A stretch of 64,000 nucleotides of DNA from Nocardioides pinisoli (GCF_024199985.1 NZ_JANARS010000009.1:1-64000), one strand, 5' to 3'; positions 22,693 to 32,277 are shown, counted from the first letter of the stretch. Notes: generated from the sequence alone by a model not told the origin. Numbers and translations: made by a program.

Positions 22693-23862
22693 GTGGCAGA
22701 CCCGACCGATCCAGCCCGCGACGACGGACCGCGGCATTCGGCTCCGCGCGCCCCGGGCACGCTGCGGATCGGGTCCATCGCCGGCATCGACGTGCTCATC
22801 ACGACCTCGTGGTTCGTGGTCGCCGCGCTCATCTCGCTGACGTTCGGGCCCCGCATCGAGGCCGCGCAGCCCGGCCTCGGCTTCTGGAGGTACGTCGCCG
22901 GCTTCGCCTTCGCAGTCGTGCTCTACCTCTCGGTACTGCTCCACGAGGCCTCCCACGCGGTCGTCGCCAAGCGGCTGGGCTACGGCGTCAACTCGATCAC
23001 GCTGCACTTCCTCGGCGGCATGACCGAGGTCGACGGCCAGTCGAAGCGCCCGCGCCACGAGTTCTGGATCGCCGTGGTCGGTCCGCTGACCTCCATCGCC
23101 GTCGGCGTTGTGGCCGGCCTCCTGGTCCGGGTGACGCCGGACGGGTTGCTCGACGAGGCGCTGTTCCTGCTGGCCGGCGCCAACCTGCTCATCGGCGTGC
23201 TCAACCTGGTGCCCGGACTGCCGCTCGACGGCGGACGCGTGCTCAAGGCGCTCGTCTGGGGTGCCTCCGGAAACCAGCACCGCGCCACCATCGTGGCCGG
23301 GTGGGGCGGCCGCCTCACTGCGCTCGCGCTGCTGGCGTGGCCGCTGGTGCAGGAGCAGGTCACCGACGAGCCGCCCACCATCCTCGACCTCGTCCTCGTG
23401 TTCATCCTCGGGCTGTTCCTGTGGACCGGAGCGACCGCCGCGATGGCCCACGCGCGGCTCCGGCAGCGGCTCCCTGCCCTGGTCGCGCGTCCGCTCGCGC
23501 GTCGTACGCTCACCGTCCCCGAGGACCTGCCGCTGGCCGAGGCCGTCCGGCGGGCGCAGGAGGCCCAGGCCGGCAGCATCGTCACCGTCACGCCCGACGG
23601 CACCCCCGTGGGCATCGTCAGCGAGGCGGCCGTGACCGCCATGCCGGCCGAGCGTCGTCCGTGGGTGGCCGTCTCGGCCGTGGCCCGCACGATGGAGGAG
23701 GGCCTCACCCTGCCCGCCGGGGTCGCCGGCGAGGACCTCATCCTGGCCATCAGCCGGCGTCCGGCGGAGGAGTACCTCCTCGTCGAGGCCGACGGGCAGA
23801 TCTACGGCGTGCTGTCGACCGCCGACGTCGACCGGGCCTTCCGCGACAACGCTCGCCGCTGA
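22693..23862 (+). CDS. Site-2 protease (M50) with CBS domains
   Basis: A 389-aa intramembrane zinc metalloprotease. The active-site HEASH (H84 to H88) lies in an early membrane helix, and the third zinc ligand is D179 in LPLDGGRV. About four further hydrophobic segments follow, then a C-terminal tandem CBS region (about 265-389), a common regulatory partner that binds adenosyl ligands. Such enzymes cut membrane-bound substrates such as anti-sigma factors; the substrate here is unknown. GTG is the start because the -10 box sits 12 nt upstream. The tRNA methyltransferase follows after 35 nt with its own promoter. Confidence 0.9.
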   Translation: MADPTDPARDDGPRHSAPRAPGTLRIGSIAGIDVLITTSWFVVAALISLTFGPRIEAAQPGLGFWRYVAGFAFAVVLYLSVLLHEASHAVVAKRLGYGVNSITLHFLGGMTEVDGQSKRPRHEFWIAVVGPLTSIAVGVVAGLLVRVTPDGLLDEALFLLAGANLLIGVLNLVPGLPLDGGRVLKALVWGASGNQHRATIVAGWGGRLTALALLAWPLVQEQVTDEPPTILDLVLVFILGLFLWTGATAAMAHARLRQRLPALVARPLARRTLTVPEDLPLAEAVRRAQEAQAGSIVTVTPDGTPVGIVSEAAVTAMPAERRPWVAVSAVARTMEEGLTLPAGVAGEDLILAISRRPAEEYLLVEADGQIYGVLSTADVDRAFRDNARR

Positions 23863-23884
23863 GGGAAATCCGCCCTCGCGATAC

Positions 23885-23890
23885 TAGGGT
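23885..23890 (+). promoter_or_regulatory. Leaderless -10 box for trmI
   Basis: TAGGGT, preceded by TAC, begins 13 nt upstream of the ATG at 23898, so transcription should start at the start codon. Confidence 0.55.
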
Positions 23891-23897
23891 TCGCGCC

Positions 23898-24890
23898 ATG
23901 TCCGAGCCCCTCCCTCATGACAGAGCCGACGTCCCCGCCGAGGCCTGGTCCGGCGTCCACCGCGGCCCCCTGCGCGAGGGCGAGTGGGTGCGCCTGACCG
24001 ACCAGAAGGGTCGCAAGCACAACTTCGAGCTGGTCGCCGGCAAGCGGTTCTTCTCCAACAAGGGCCACCTCGACCACGACGAGATGATCGGCCGCGACGA
24101 GGGGTTCACCGTCACCTCCTCGGCCGGCGGGCAGTACCTCGTCTTCCGGCCCCTGCTCAACGAGTTCGTCGTGTCGATGCCGCGCGGCGCCGCGGTGGTC
24201 TACCCCAAGGACGCGGCACAGATCGTCGCGCTGGCCGACATCTACCCCGGCGCCCGGGTCGTGGAGGCCGGCGCCGGGTCGGGAGCGCTGACCTGCTCGC
24301 TGCTGCGCGCCGTGGGCCCGTGGGGACGCGTGACGTCGTTCGAGCTGCGCGAGGAGTTCGCCGAGGTCGCCCGCCGCAACGTGCACCAGTTCTTCTCCGC
24401 CCCCGAGGGCGCCACGCACCCGGCCTGGGACCTGCGCCTGGGTGACCTGAAGGAGGGCCTGCCCCGGCTGGGCGGCCAGGTCGACCGGGTCATCCTCGAC
24501 ATGCTCGACCCGTGGAACTGCGTCGACGCCGTCGCCGACGCGCTGGTCCCCGGCGGCATCGTCTGCGCCTACGTGGCCACGACCACGCAGCTGTCACGGG
24601 TGGTCGAGACCCTCCGCGCCCACGGCGGCTTCACCGAGCCCCAGCCGTGGGAGTCGCTGGTGCGGGACTGGCACGTCGAGGGCCTCGCCGTGCGCCCGGG
24701 CCACAAGATGATCGGCCACACCGCCTTCCTCGTCACCGCGCGCCGGATGGCGCCGGGGGAGAAGCCGCCGCGCAAGACCCGGCGACCCGCCCCGGGCGCC
24801 TACGGCCCCGACTACACCGGCCCCAGGCCGGCCGACGTACCCGCCCTCGACGTCGTCCCCGAGGTGACCGGGCCCGACCTCGACGCATGA
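23898..24890 (+). CDS. trmI: tRNA (adenine-58-N1)-methyltransferase
   Basis: A 330-aa SAM enzyme that methylates A58 in the T-loop of tRNAs. The N-terminal beta domain (about 20-105) is typical of TrmI. SAM motif I is VVEAGAGSGALTCSLLR (from about residue 121), and the LDMLDPWN catalytic stretch lies near 200. The C-terminal tail is Pro/Lys/Arg-rich, perhaps for RNA contact. In actinobacteria, trmI typically lies next to the proteasome ATPase gene, as it does here. GrpB-family gene overlaps by ATGA. Confidence 0.92.
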   Translation: MSEPLPHDRADVPAEAWSGVHRGPLREGEWVRLTDQKGRKHNFELVAGKRFFSNKGHLDHDEMIGRDEGFTVTSSAGGQYLVFRPLLNEFVVSMPRGAAVVYPKDAAQIVALADIYPGARVVEAGAGSGALTCSLLRAVGPWGRVTSFELREEFAEVARRNVHQFFSAPEGATHPAWDLRLGDLKEGLPRLGGQVDRVILDMLDPWNCVDAVADALVPGGIVCAYVATTTQLSRVVETLRAHGGFTEPQPWESLVRDWHVEGLAVRPGHKMIGHTAFLVTARRMAPGEKPPRKTRRPAPGAYGPDYTGPRPADVPALDVVPEVTGPDLDA

Positions 24891-25426
24891 GCATCGAGGT
24901 CGTCGACTGGTCCCCGCGTTGGGCCGAGCAGTTCGAGGAGGTGGCCGCCGTGCTGCGCACCGCCCTCTCCGGGGTGGCCTCCGCCCGGGTCGAGCACGTC
25001 GGCTCGACGTCGGTGCCCGGGCTGGCGGCCAAGCCGATCCTCGACGTCGACGTCATCGTCGACGCACACGAGGTGCCCGACGCGGTCGCCGCGCTGGAGT
25101 CTGTCGGCTACGTCCACCGCGGCGACCTGGGCGTCTCGGGCCGCGAGGCGTTCCGCGCCCCTGGCCCGCCCGCGCGCAACGTCTACGTCTGCACCGCCGG
25201 CACCACCGCCGTGCGCAACCACCTCGCCGTGCGCGACGTGCTGAGGGTGCGCGACGACCTGCGCGAGGCCTACGCGACCGTGAAGCGTGCGCTGGCCGAC
25301 GACCCCGGGATGGACATCGACACCTACCTCGCCGGGAAGTCCGCGGTGCTGCAGCAGGTGCTCGAGGCATCGGGTGAGATGACGCCGGAGGAGCTGGACG
25401 CCATCCGGCGGCTCAACGGCGCCTGA
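24887..25426 (+). CDS. GrpB-family nucleotidyltransferase-fold protein
   Basis: A 179-aa soluble protein with the GrpB signature: WSPRWAEQFEEVAAVLRTAL at the start, then VEHVGSTSVPGLAAKPILDVDV with the GS and DxD of the nucleotidyltransferase fold. The C-terminal helical part ends with DTYLAGKSAVLQQVLE. The family's cellular role is poorly known. It is translationally coupled to trmI by an ATGA overlap, so the two are likely co-expressed. Confidence 0.85.
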   Translation: MSIEVVDWSPRWAEQFEEVAAVLRTALSGVASARVEHVGSTSVPGLAAKPILDVDVIVDAHEVPDAVAALESVGYVHRGDLGVSGREAFRAPGPPARNVYVCTAGTTAVRNHLAVRDVLRVRDDLREAYATVKRALADDPGMDIDTYLAGKSAVLQQVLEASGEMTPEELDAIRRLNGA

Positions 25427-25528
25427 CCCCACGGCGACGCCGGTGTTGCGAAACGGTGACCAACACAGCGAGATATCCACTTCCGTCCCACGCATCCATG
25501 GGTAGTGTCATGTGGCAGGAGGTGCGAG

Positions 25529-27274
25529 ATGTCTGAGCCGACACGCGAGCAACTTGCCACTCAGGTGCGCTACCTGGAGGCAGAGGTCACCGACCTGCGC
25601 CGCCGTCTCGAGGACCTGCCCGGTCAGTCGCGCGGTCTGGAGACCCGCCTGGCCGATGCGCAGCGCTCCCTCGCGGCCGTCTCGAGCCAGAACGAGCGGC
25701 TCGCCCAGACGCTGCGCGACGCGCGGGACCAGATCACCACGCTCAAGGAGGAGGTCGACCGCCTGGCACAGCCACCGGCGGGGTTCGGCACCTTCCTGGG
25801 CCGCAACGACGACGACTCCGTCGACGTCTTCACCGGGGGGCGCAAGCTGCGCGTCAGCGTGAGCCCCGCCGTGGAGCTCGACGGCCTCGTGCGCGGGCAG
25901 GAGGTCATGCTCAACGAGGCCCTCAACGTGGTCGCCGCGCTCGACTTCGAGCAGGTCGGCGAGGTCGTCATGCTCAAGGAGATCCTCGCCGACGGCGAGC
26001 GGGCGCTGGTGATCGCCAACGCCGACGAGGAGCGCGTCGTACGCCTCGCGGAGCCGCTGTGCGCCGAGGACGTCACCATCCGGGCGGGCGACTCGCTGCT
26101 GCTCGACACCCGCGCCGGCTACGTCTACGAGGTCGTGCCGAAGTCGGAGGTCGAGGAGCTCGTCCTGGAGGAGGTGCCCGACATCGACTACACGCAGATC
26201 GGCGGCCTCACCACCCAGATCGACGCCATCCGCGACGCCGTCGAGCTGCCCTACCTCCACCCCGAGCTCTTCAAGGACCACGAGCTGAAGCCGCCGAAGG
26301 GCGTGCTGCTCTACGGCCCGCCCGGCTGCGGCAAGACGCTGATCGCCAAGGCCGTCGCCAACTCGCTGGCCAAGAAGGTCTCCGAGCGCACCGGCGCGTC
26401 GGGGAAGTCCTACTTCCTCAACATCAAGGGCCCCGAGCTGCTCAACAAGTACGTCGGCGAGACCGAGCGCCACATCCGGCTGGTCTTCCAGCGGGCGCGC
26501 GAGAAGGCGTCGCTCGGCACCCCGGTCATCGTGTTCTTCGACGAGATGGACTCGCTCTTCCGCACCCGCGGGTCGGGCGTGTCCTCCGACGTCGAGAACA
26601 CGATCGTCCCCCAGCTGCTCAGCGAGATCGACGGCGTCGAGGCGCTGGAGAACGTGCTCGTGATCGGTGCCTCCAACCGTGAGGACATGATCGACCCCGC
26701 CATCCTCAGGCCCGGTCGTCTCGACGTGAAGATCAAGATCGAGCGGCCCGACGCGGAGTCGGCGCGCGACATCTTCTCCAAGTACCTCACCACGCGCCTG
26801 CCGCTGCACGCCGAGGACCTCGCCGAGTTCGGCCAGGACCGCACCGCCACGGTCAACGCGATGATCCGCGCCACCGTGGAGCGGATGTACACCGAGTCGG
26901 AGGAGAACCGCTTCCTCGAGGTGACCTACGCCAACGGCGACAAGGAGGTCCTCTACTTCAAGGACTTCAACTCCGGCGCGATGATCCAGAACATCGTCGA
27001 CCGCGCCAAGAAGATGGCGATCAAGGACTTCCTCGACAGCGACCTCAACCCCGCCCAGCGAGGCCTGCGGGTCCAGCACATGCTCCAGGCGTGCGTGGAC
27101 GAGTTCAAGGAGAACGAGGACCTGCCCAACACCACCAACCCCGACGACTGGGCGCGGATCTCGGGCAAGAAGGGCGAGCGGATCGTGTTCATCCGCACGC
27201 TCATCACGGGCAAGCAGGGCACCGAGCCGGGAAGGTCGATCGACACGGTGGCCAACACCGGTCAGTACCTGTGA
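25529..27274 (+). CDS. mpa: Proteasome-associated AAA+ ATPase (Mpa/ARC)
   Basis: A 581-aa hexameric unfoldase. An N-terminal coiled coil (about 5-75) binds Pup, two OB-type domains follow, then the AAA+ domain with Walker A GPPGCGKT (G263, K269) and Walker B FFDEMDSL (D338, E339). It ends in GQYL, the C-terminal motif that docks into and opens the proteasome gate. ATG 25529 is chosen because AGGAGGT lies 6-12 nt upstream; an in-frame GTG at 25505 adds only a few residues before it. TAGTGT near 25503 may be the -10. A small membrane protein gene overlaps its stop. Confidence 0.95.
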   Translation: MSEPTREQLATQVRYLEAEVTDLRRRLEDLPGQSRGLETRLADAQRSLAAVSSQNERLAQTLRDARDQITTLKEEVDRLAQPPAGFGTFLGRNDDDSVDVFTGGRKLRVSVSPAVELDGLVRGQEVMLNEALNVVAALDFEQVGEVVMLKEILADGERALVIANADEERVVRLAEPLCAEDVTIRAGDSLLLDTRAGYVYEVVPKSEVEELVLEEVPDIDYTQIGGLTTQIDAIRDAVELPYLHPELFKDHELKPPKGVLLYGPPGCGKTLIAKAVANSLAKKVSERTGASGKSYFLNIKGPELLNKYVGETERHIRLVFQRAREKASLGTPVIVFFDEMDSLFRTRGSGVSSDVENTIVPQLLSEIDGVEALENVLVIGASNREDMIDPAILRPGRLDVKIKIERPDAESARDIFSKYLTTRLPLHAEDLAEFGQDRTATVNAMIRATVERMYTESEENRFLEVTYANGDKEVLYFKDFNSGAMIQNIVDRAKKMAIKDFLDSDLNPAQRGLRVQHMLQACVDEFKENEDLPNTTNPDDWARISGKKGERIVFIRTLITGKQGTEPGRSIDTVANTGQYL

Positions 27275-27639
27275 CCGACCCGGAGCGCGCGGTGGCCCGC
27301 GAGGACGACCTCGGCCACGGCGACATCGAGGCCGCCCTCGCGGCTCGCCGCGAGCTCGGGGCCCGCTACGACGCCGAGCTGGTCGAGGGCTTCGCCGAGC
27401 GGATCGAGCGCGCGGTCGACCGCCGCGTCGCCGACCAGGTCGCCCTGCAGCAGCGGCGTACGGCGGCAGTCGCGGGTGCCGGGGCGCGTCAGCTGGCCCT
27501 CGGCATCGTCTCGCTCGTCGTCTTCATCCCGATCAGCATCGCGCTCGGCGTCAACGACCAGCTCCTCGCGCTGCTCGTCACGCTTGCCGGGATCGTGGGG
27601 GTCAACGTCGCCCACGCCTGGCAGTCCCGCCCGCGTTGA
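27271..27639 (+). CDS. Small two-helix membrane protein after mpa
   Basis: A 122-aa protein: an acidic helical N-terminus (about 1-65) followed by two hydrophobic segments (about 70-90 and 94-113) and a short basic tail. It starts at a GTG that overlaps the mpa stop (GTGA), so it is likely cotranslated. The N-terminus looks like a cytoplasmic helical domain. The family was not recognised. Its fixed place behind mpa suggests, but does not prove, a link to the proteasome. Confidence 0.65.
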   Translation: MTDPERAVAREDDLGHGDIEAALAARRELGARYDAELVEGFAERIERAVDRRVADQVALQQRRTAAVAGAGARQLALGIVSLVVFIPISIALGVNDQLLALLVTLAGIVGVNVAHAWQSRPR

Positions 27640-27695
27640 TCCCCGACACGCTCGCGACACCCCTCCGGAGGAGTTGCCGCCGCACCCGCGGGCAC

Positions 27696-27701
27696 TAGGT
27701 T
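27696..27701 (+). promoter_or_regulatory. Leaderless -10 box for the 25-aa peptide
   Basis: TAGGTT begins 12 nt before the ATG at 27708, the same spacing as other leaderless genes in the window. It supports real expression of the very short frame. Confidence 0.45.
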
Positions 27702-27707
27702 GAGCAG

Positions 27708-27785
27708 ATGCGAACCATTCTGATCATCGTCGTCATCGTCGTCATCGTCCTGTTCCTCGCCGGGTTCCTCCGCCGCGGACGCTGA
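27708..27785 (+). CDS. Tiny single-pass membrane peptide (25 aa)
   Basis: The frame encodes MRTILIIVVIVVIVLFLAGF and then LRRGR: a short positively charged start, one hydrophobic helix of about 17 Ile/Val/Leu residues and a basic end. The layout suits a single transmembrane segment with a positively charged cytoplasmic tail. It has its own leaderless-type promoter, which is the main reason to call it a gene. It lies between the membrane protein after mpa and a methyltransferase on the other strand. No known small-protein family was recognised. Confidence 0.5.
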   Translation: MRTILIIVVIVVIVLFLAGFLRRGR

Positions 27786-27802
27786 CGGCCCACCAGGTCC
27801 GC

Positions 27803-28426
27803 TCACCCGGCCACCAGCCGGTACACGTAGGTCCACGGCCGCGCGGGACCGGTTCCCGCGACGTAGGCCTGATCCAGGTCCTCGACGTGCCACCCGGCGG
27901 CCTCGACCAGGCCGGGAACGTCCCGCGTGAGGTGGCAGCCCGCGAAGACCGCGCGCTGCACCGGCTCGAGGCGGCGCTGCCAGCGGCGTACGGACTCCTC
28001 GGGAGCGGCGCCGTGCTCGAGCGCGTGGAGCCGACCCCCGGCGCGCACCACCCGCCGCGCCTCGCGGAGCGCGAGGAGCGGGTCGGGCACGGTGCACAGG
28101 GTGAAGGTGACCAGCGCGCTGTCGTGCGAGTCGTCCGGGAGGTCGAGGCGCTGTCCGTCGAGCCCGGCGCGCTCGACGGGCGTCCCGGCGCGCTCGCGCC
28201 GCTCCTCCGACAGCCCCCACGCGCGGTCGGACGGCTCGATCGCTGTCACCGAGGTGACCTCCGGGGGACACCAGCGGAGGTTGAGCCCGCTGCCGAAGCC
28301 GATCTCGAGCACCCGCCCGGTCAGGCCGGCGCAGGTGACCGCGCGCAGCTCGTGCAGCTCGGGAGCGCGCAGGCAGAGCTCGGTCAGCCGTGGCACCACC
28401 TGCTCGTCCCACACACGTAGGCTCAT
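27803..28426 (-). CDS. Class I SAM-dependent methyltransferase
   Basis: A 207-aa protein with motif [15 protein letters not shown], an acidic ligand in TAIEPSD, a [10 protein letters not shown] motif IV and a C-terminal [15 protein letters not shown] stretch, as in small ubiE/methyltransferase-11 proteins. The substrate is unknown. ATG 28426 is supported by a TACGCT -10 box 12 nt upstream (28433-28438). The frame runs on upstream through dop but without sense. Its 5' end is only 3 bp from the divergent dop start, so the two promoters overlap (see the regulatory entry). Confidence 0.8.
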   Translation of the reverse strand: MSLRVWDEQVVPRLTELCLRAPELHELRAVTCAGLTGRVLEIGFGSGLNLRWCPPEVTSVTAIEPSDRAWGLSEERRERAGTPVERAGLDGQRLDLPDDSHDSALVTFTLCTVPDPLLALREARRVVRAGGRLHALEHGAAPEESVRRWQRRLEPVQRAVFAGCHLTRDVPGLVEAAGWHVEDLDQAYVAGTGPARPWTYVYRLVAG

Positions 28427-28438
28427 CACATGAGCGTA
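28418..28438. promoter_or_regulatory. Overlapping divergent promoters of dop and the methyltransferase
   Basis: On the plus strand TAGGCT (28418-28423) is 12 nt before the dop ATG. On the minus strand TACGCT (28438-28433) is 12 nt before the methyltransferase ATG. Each -10 box lies inside the other gene's first codons, and the two transcription starts would be about 4 bp apart on opposite strands. Simultaneous initiation is therefore unlikely. Confidence 0.5.
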
Positions 28439-29950
28439 CGTCGGGTGATGGGCACCGAGGTCGAGTACGGCATCTCCGTGCAGGGGCAGCCGTCGGCCAA
28501 CCCGATGGTCGCGTCCTCGCAGATCGTCAACGCCTACGCCAGCTCGACCGTGAAGGCCAGGCGGGCGCGCTGGGACTTCGAGGAGGAGTCGCCCCTGCGC
28601 GACGCCCGCGGGTTCGACATGGCCCGGCAGGTGGCCGACGCGAGCCAGCTCACCGACGAGGACCTCGGCCTGGCCAACGTCATCCTGACCAACGGCGCCC
28701 GGCTCTACGTCGACCACGCGCACCCCGAGTACTCCTCGCCCGAGGTGACGACGCCGCTCGACGTCGTGCGCTGGGAGAAGGCGGGGGAGCAGGTGATGCT
28801 CGACGCGTCGCGGATGGCCGCGCAGGTCCCGGGCAGCACACCGATCGTGCTCTACAAGAACAACACCGACAACAAGGGCGCCTCCTACGGCGCCCACGAG
28901 AACTACCTGATGCGGCGCTCGACGCCGTTCGCCGAGATCGTGCGCCACCTCACCCCGTTCTTCGTCTCGCGCCAGGTCGTCACGGGCGCAGGGCGCGTCG
29001 GCATCGGTCAGGACGGACGCGACACCACCCCGGAGCGCGGCTTCCAGATCAGCCAGCGCTCCGACTACTTCGAGGTCGAGGTCGGTCTGGAGACCACCCT
29101 CAAGCGCCCGATCATCAACACCCGCGACGAGCCGCACGCCGACCCGGCCGTCTACCGCCGGCTCCACGTCATCCTCGGCGACGCCAACCTCGCCGAGGTC
29201 TCGATCTACCTGAAGGCCGGCACCACCTCGCTGGTGCTCGCGATGATCGAGGCCGGGTTCATCGACCGCGACCTCAGCGTCGAGGGGGCCGTCAAGGCGC
29301 TGCGCGACGTCTCCCACGACCCGACGCTGCGACACCTCGTCACGCTGCGCGACGGACGGCGGCTGACCGCCGTGCAGCTGCAGCTGGAGTACCTCGACCT
29401 GGCCCGCAAGTTCGTCGAGGACCGCTACGGCTCCGACGCCGACGAGCAGACCGTCGACATCCTCGCGCGCTGGGAGTCGGTGCTGACCCGCCTCGAGCGC
29501 GACCCGATGGAGTGCGCCGGCGAGCTCGACTGGGTCGCCAAGCTCCGGCTGCTCAGCCAGTACCGCGACCGCGACGACCTCGACTGGGACGACGCCAAGC
29601 TGCACCTCATCGACCTGCAGTACGCCGACGTACGTCCCGACAAGGGGCTCTACCACCGCCTCGCGGCGGCCGGGCGCATCGAGCGGCTGCTCGACGACGC
29701 CACCATCGAGGCGGCCATGCACGACCCGCCGGTGGACACCCGCGCCTACTTCCGCGGCCGGTGCCTCGACAAGTACGCCGACTCGGTGGCCGCGGCGTCG
29801 TGGGACTCCGTGATCTTCGACCTCCCCGGCCGCGAGTCGCTCCAGCGGGTCCCGACCATCGACCCGCTCCGCGGCACGCGGTCGCACGTCGGCGAGCTGA
29901 TCGACCGCAGCGACTCCGCCCAGGCGCTGGTCGCGGCCATCACCCGCTGA
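28430..29950 (+). CDS. dop: Depupylase/deamidase of Pup
   Basis: A 506-aa glutamine-synthetase-fold enzyme. Dop removes Pup from tagged proteins and, where Pup ends in Gln, also deamidates it. The N-terminal [10 protein letters not shown] is the Mg-ATP-binding signature, and [20 protein letters not shown] holds the family's catalytic region. [13 protein letters not shown] is shared with PafA. Because the Pup here ends in GGE, the deamidase step is unnecessary and Dop should act mainly as a depupylase. ATG 28430 fits the leaderless promoter. Length agrees with Dop (about 500 aa), longer than PafA. Confidence 0.95.
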   Translation: MSVRRVMGTEVEYGISVQGQPSANPMVASSQIVNAYASSTVKARRARWDFEEESPLRDARGFDMARQVADASQLTDEDLGLANVILTNGARLYVDHAHPEYSSPEVTTPLDVVRWEKAGEQVMLDASRMAAQVPGSTPIVLYKNNTDNKGASYGAHENYLMRRSTPFAEIVRHLTPFFVSRQVVTGAGRVGIGQDGRDTTPERGFQISQRSDYFEVEVGLETTLKRPIINTRDEPHADPAVYRRLHVILGDANLAEVSIYLKAGTTSLVLAMIEAGFIDRDLSVEGAVKALRDVSHDPTLRHLVTLRDGRRLTAVQLQLEYLDLARKFVEDRYGSDADEQTVDILARWESVLTRLERDPMECAGELDWVAKLRLLSQYRDRDDLDWDDAKLHLIDLQYADVRPDKGLYHRLAAAGRIERLLDDATIEAAMHDPPVDTRAYFRGRCLDKYADSVAAASWDSVIFDLPGRESLQRVPTIDPLRGTRSHVGELIDRSDSAQALVAAITR

Positions 29951-29997
29951 GCCGGACCTGCCGGCCCTTCCCGGTGGCGGCCGTGCGGCCGTGGTGG

Positions 29998-30019
29998 ACT
30001 CCCCGCTCGAGCGGGGAGT
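29998..30019. terminator. Perfect 22-bp palindrome between dop and pup
   Basis: An 11-bp arm ACTCCCCGCTC is followed at once by its reverse complement GAGCGGGGAGT. As RNA it would form a 9-bp stem with a TCGA loop. It is 48 nt after the dop stop, so it could end dop transcription, though no U-tract follows; alternatively it is an operator. The rest of the 246-nt dop-pup gap is GC-rich and shows nothing else. Confidence 0.45.
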
Positions 30020-30184
30020 TCGTCACCTGGTGGCCGTTGCAACCCCCTCGAAGTGTCGGACTTCCCCTCCAGGTCGGCCTCCGGAGCCCCCGAGCCCGGC
30101 GCGGCGGCGCGCGGCGCCCGGTCGCGGCGTACGACTCGCCCGTCCGCCGAGCGTGAACGACCTTGTGGCGTCGGTGGGAGTGGA

Positions 30185-30190
30185 TAGGGT
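30185..30190 (+). promoter_or_regulatory. Leaderless -10 box for pup
   Basis: TAGGGT begins 12 nt before the pup ATG. It gives pup-prcB-prcA its own promoter, separate from dop. Confidence 0.6.
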
Positions 30191-30196
30191 CGTGGC

Positions 30197-30394
30197 ATGG
30201 CCCAGGAGCAGAAGCAGCCGCGCAAGTCCTCGCAGGAGGAGACGGCGACCGAGGAGGTCGTGGAGACCGACGTCGCCGAGCGCAAGGAGATGATCGACGA
30301 GGACGTCGACGCGATCCTCGACGAGATCGACGAGGTCCTCGAGACCAACGCCGAGGACTTCGTGAAGTCCTTCATCCAGAAGGGCGGCGAGTGA
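30197..30394 (+). CDS. pup: Prokaryotic ubiquitin-like protein Pup, ending in GGE
   Basis: A 65-aa, highly acidic and largely disordered tag joined by an isopeptide bond to lysines of target proteins. The central helix (about 22-55) that enters the Mpa coiled coil is visible, and the C-terminus reads VKSFIQKGGE. Many actinobacteria encode GGQ instead and need deamidation before ligation. Here the ready glutamate is encoded. prcB follows after 6 nt, so the tag and the proteasome core subunits are co-expressed. Confidence 0.95.
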   Translation: MAQEQKQPRKSSQEETATEEVVETDVAERKEMIDEDVDAILDEIDEVLETNAEDFVKSFIQKGGE

Positions 30395-30400
30395 CTCCGC

Positions 30401-31231
30401 ATGGGTGACTCCCGCCTCCCCGCGTCGTTCATGACGCCGGGCACGTCGAGCTTCGCCGACTTCCTCGGCGTCCAGGCCCCCGACCTGCTGCCGTCGCGTC
30501 GCGCCGTCCCCGCCGGTGCCGCCGGTGACCTCGCCCCGCACGGCACCACGATCGTCGCGGCCACCTTCGAGGGTGGCGTCGTCATGGCCGGCGACCGCCG
30601 CGCGACGATGGGCAACATCATCGCCCAGCGCGACATCCAGAAGGTCTTCCCCGCCGACGAGTACTCCGTGGTCGGCATCGCCGGGACCGCGGGTCTCGCG
30701 GTCGAGATGGTGCGGCTGTTCCAGACCGAGCTCGAGCACTACGAGAAGATCGAGGGCACCACGCTGTCGATGGACGGCAAGGCCAACCGCCTCGCCGCCC
30801 TCATCCGGGCCAACCTCGGCCTGGCGATGCAGGGCCTCGCGGTCGTGCCCCTGTTCGCGGGCTACGACCTCGCCGCCGACCAGGGCCGGATCTTCAGCTA
30901 CGACGTGACCGGCGGGCGCTACGAGGAGACCGCGTTCCACTCGGTCGGCTCCGGCTCCCTGTTCGCGCGCGGCTCGCTCAAGAAGCTCTACCGCGACGAC
31001 CTCGACGCGGAGGGTGCCGTGACCGCTGTCATCCAGGCGCTCTACGACGCCGCGGACGACGACTCCGCCACCGGCGGCCCCGACATCACGCGGCGCATCT
31101 TCCCGGTCGTCCACGTGATCACGGCCGACGGGGGAGTCCACATGCCCGACGACCAGGTTGCCGCCATCGCCGACCGCATCCTGGCCGCCCGCATGGAGCG
31201 TCCCGACGGTCCCGCCGCCTCCCTCACCTGA
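30401..31231 (+). CDS. prcB: 20S proteasome beta subunit
   Basis: A 276-aa precursor of the catalytic subunit. The N-terminal propeptide (48 aa) ends at HG, and autocleavage frees T49 as the active-site nucleophile in [11 protein letters not shown]. The conserved [10 protein letters not shown] stretch and catalytic Lys region follow. The C-terminal part has the usual SVGSGS loop. It is the second gene of the pup operon; prcA begins 17 nt later. Confidence 0.96.
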   Translation: MGDSRLPASFMTPGTSSFADFLGVQAPDLLPSRRAVPAGAAGDLAPHGTTIVAATFEGGVVMAGDRRATMGNIIAQRDIQKVFPADEYSVVGIAGTAGLAVEMVRLFQTELEHYEKIEGTTLSMDGKANRLAALIRANLGLAMQGLAVVPLFAGYDLAADQGRIFSYDVTGGRYEETAFHSVGSGSLFARGSLKKLYRDDLDAEGAVTAVIQALYDAADDDSATGGPDITRRIFPVVHVITADGGVHMPDDQVAAIADRILAARMERPDGPAASLT

Positions 31232-31248
31232 CGTAGGAGCAAGTCCCC

Positions 31249-32232
31249 ATGAGCATGCCGTTCTACGTCTCTCCCGAGCAGCTGATGAAGGACCGCGCCG
31301 ACTTCGCCCGCAAGGGCATCGCGCGCGGTCGCTCCGTCATCGCCATCCAGTACGCCGACGGGATCCTGTTCGTCTCCGAGAACCCGTCCCAGGCGCTGCA
31401 CAAGGTCAGCGAGATCTACGACCGGATCGCCTTCGCGGCGGTCGGGCGCTACAACGAGTTCGAGAACCTCCGCATCGCCGGCGTACGCCTCGCCGACATG
31501 CGCGGCTACGCCTACGACCGGCGCGACGTCACCGGTCGCGGCCTCGCCAACGCCTACGCCCAGACGCTCGGAACGATCTTCTCCTCCGGGGGCGAGAAGC
31601 CCTACGAGGTCGAGATCTTCGTCGCCGAGGTCGGCGACACGCCCGAGTCCGACCAGCTCTACCGGCTGACCTACGACGGCCAGGTGGCCGACGAGCACGG
31701 CTACGCGGTGATGGGTGGAGCCGCCGACGTGGTTGCCGGCCACCTCGCCGAGCACTACGTCGCCGGGGCCTCGCTGGCGGACGCGCTGCGCGTCGCGGTC
31801 GCGGCCCTGGGCCACAGCGAGTCCGAGGACCGCGTGATCCCGGCCGGCGACCTCGAGGTCGCCGCGCTCGACCGCACGCGCTCCCAGCCCCGCAAGTTCC
31901 TCCGACTGCGCGAGGCCCGGCTCACCGAGATCCTCGGCGGTCGCGGCAGCGAGCAGGCCGACGCCCCCGCGCCCGAGGACGCCCTCGCCGGCTCCGGGCC
32001 GCGGCACTCCGGCCAGGACGACCCCGCCGACCCCACCGACCAGGTCTCCGGCGCGACGCCGCCCCTCGAGGACCCGGTCACGGGTGAGCCTCCCGTCGCC
32101 CCGCCGGCCACGCCCCCGGCCAGCGAGCCACCGGTGGCCCCGCCGCCGCCCCAGCCCGGTCAGCCGGGAGCGCCGGGCCAGCCCACTGCTCCGGGCACCC
32201 CTCCGCCGCCGACGGAGCCCGGTCAGGTCTGA
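31249..32232 (+). CDS. prcA: 20S proteasome alpha subunit with proline-rich tail
   Basis: A 327-aa alpha subunit that forms the outer gate rings. The N-terminal [20 protein letters not shown] is the canonical gate peptide, and the core continues to about residue 232. After it comes an unusual tail (about 233-327): acidic, then proline-rich with 25 prolines in the last 57 residues. Typical PrcA proteins are about 230-265 aa, so the tail is an extension. It may contact Mpa or other partners, or simply be disordered. GAGCAAG before the ATG is the likely RBS. Confidence 0.94.
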   Translation: MSMPFYVSPEQLMKDRADFARKGIARGRSVIAIQYADGILFVSENPSQALHKVSEIYDRIAFAAVGRYNEFENLRIAGVRLADMRGYAYDRRDVTGRGLANAYAQTLGTIFSSGGEKPYEVEIFVAEVGDTPESDQLYRLTYDGQVADEHGYAVMGGAADVVAGHLAEHYVAGASLADALRVAVAALGHSESEDRVIPAGDLEVAALDRTRSQPRKFLRLREARLTEILGGRGSEQADAPAPEDALAGSGPRHSGQDDPADPTDQVSGATPPLEDPVTGEPPVAPPATPPASEPPVAPPPPQPGQPGAPGQPTAPGTPPPPTEPGQV

Positions 32233-32245
32233 GGCGGCTGCCGAA

Positions 32246-32277
32246 CCGCGGTGTGCTGTCAACCTCCAGCACAGCGG
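32246..32277 (+). terminator. Terminator after the pup-prcB-prcA operon
   Basis: CCGC (32246-32249) and TGTGCTG (32252-32258) pair with CAGCACA (32267-32273) and GCGG (32274-32277) to give a stable hairpin starting 14 nt after the prcA stop. No U-tract follows. It fits the end of the operon. Confidence 0.5.

Noticed and set aside
28427..29887. Upstream extension of the methyltransferase frame through dop
   Set aside because: No similarity to methyltransferases in that part, and the promoter sits next to the internal ATG at 28426.
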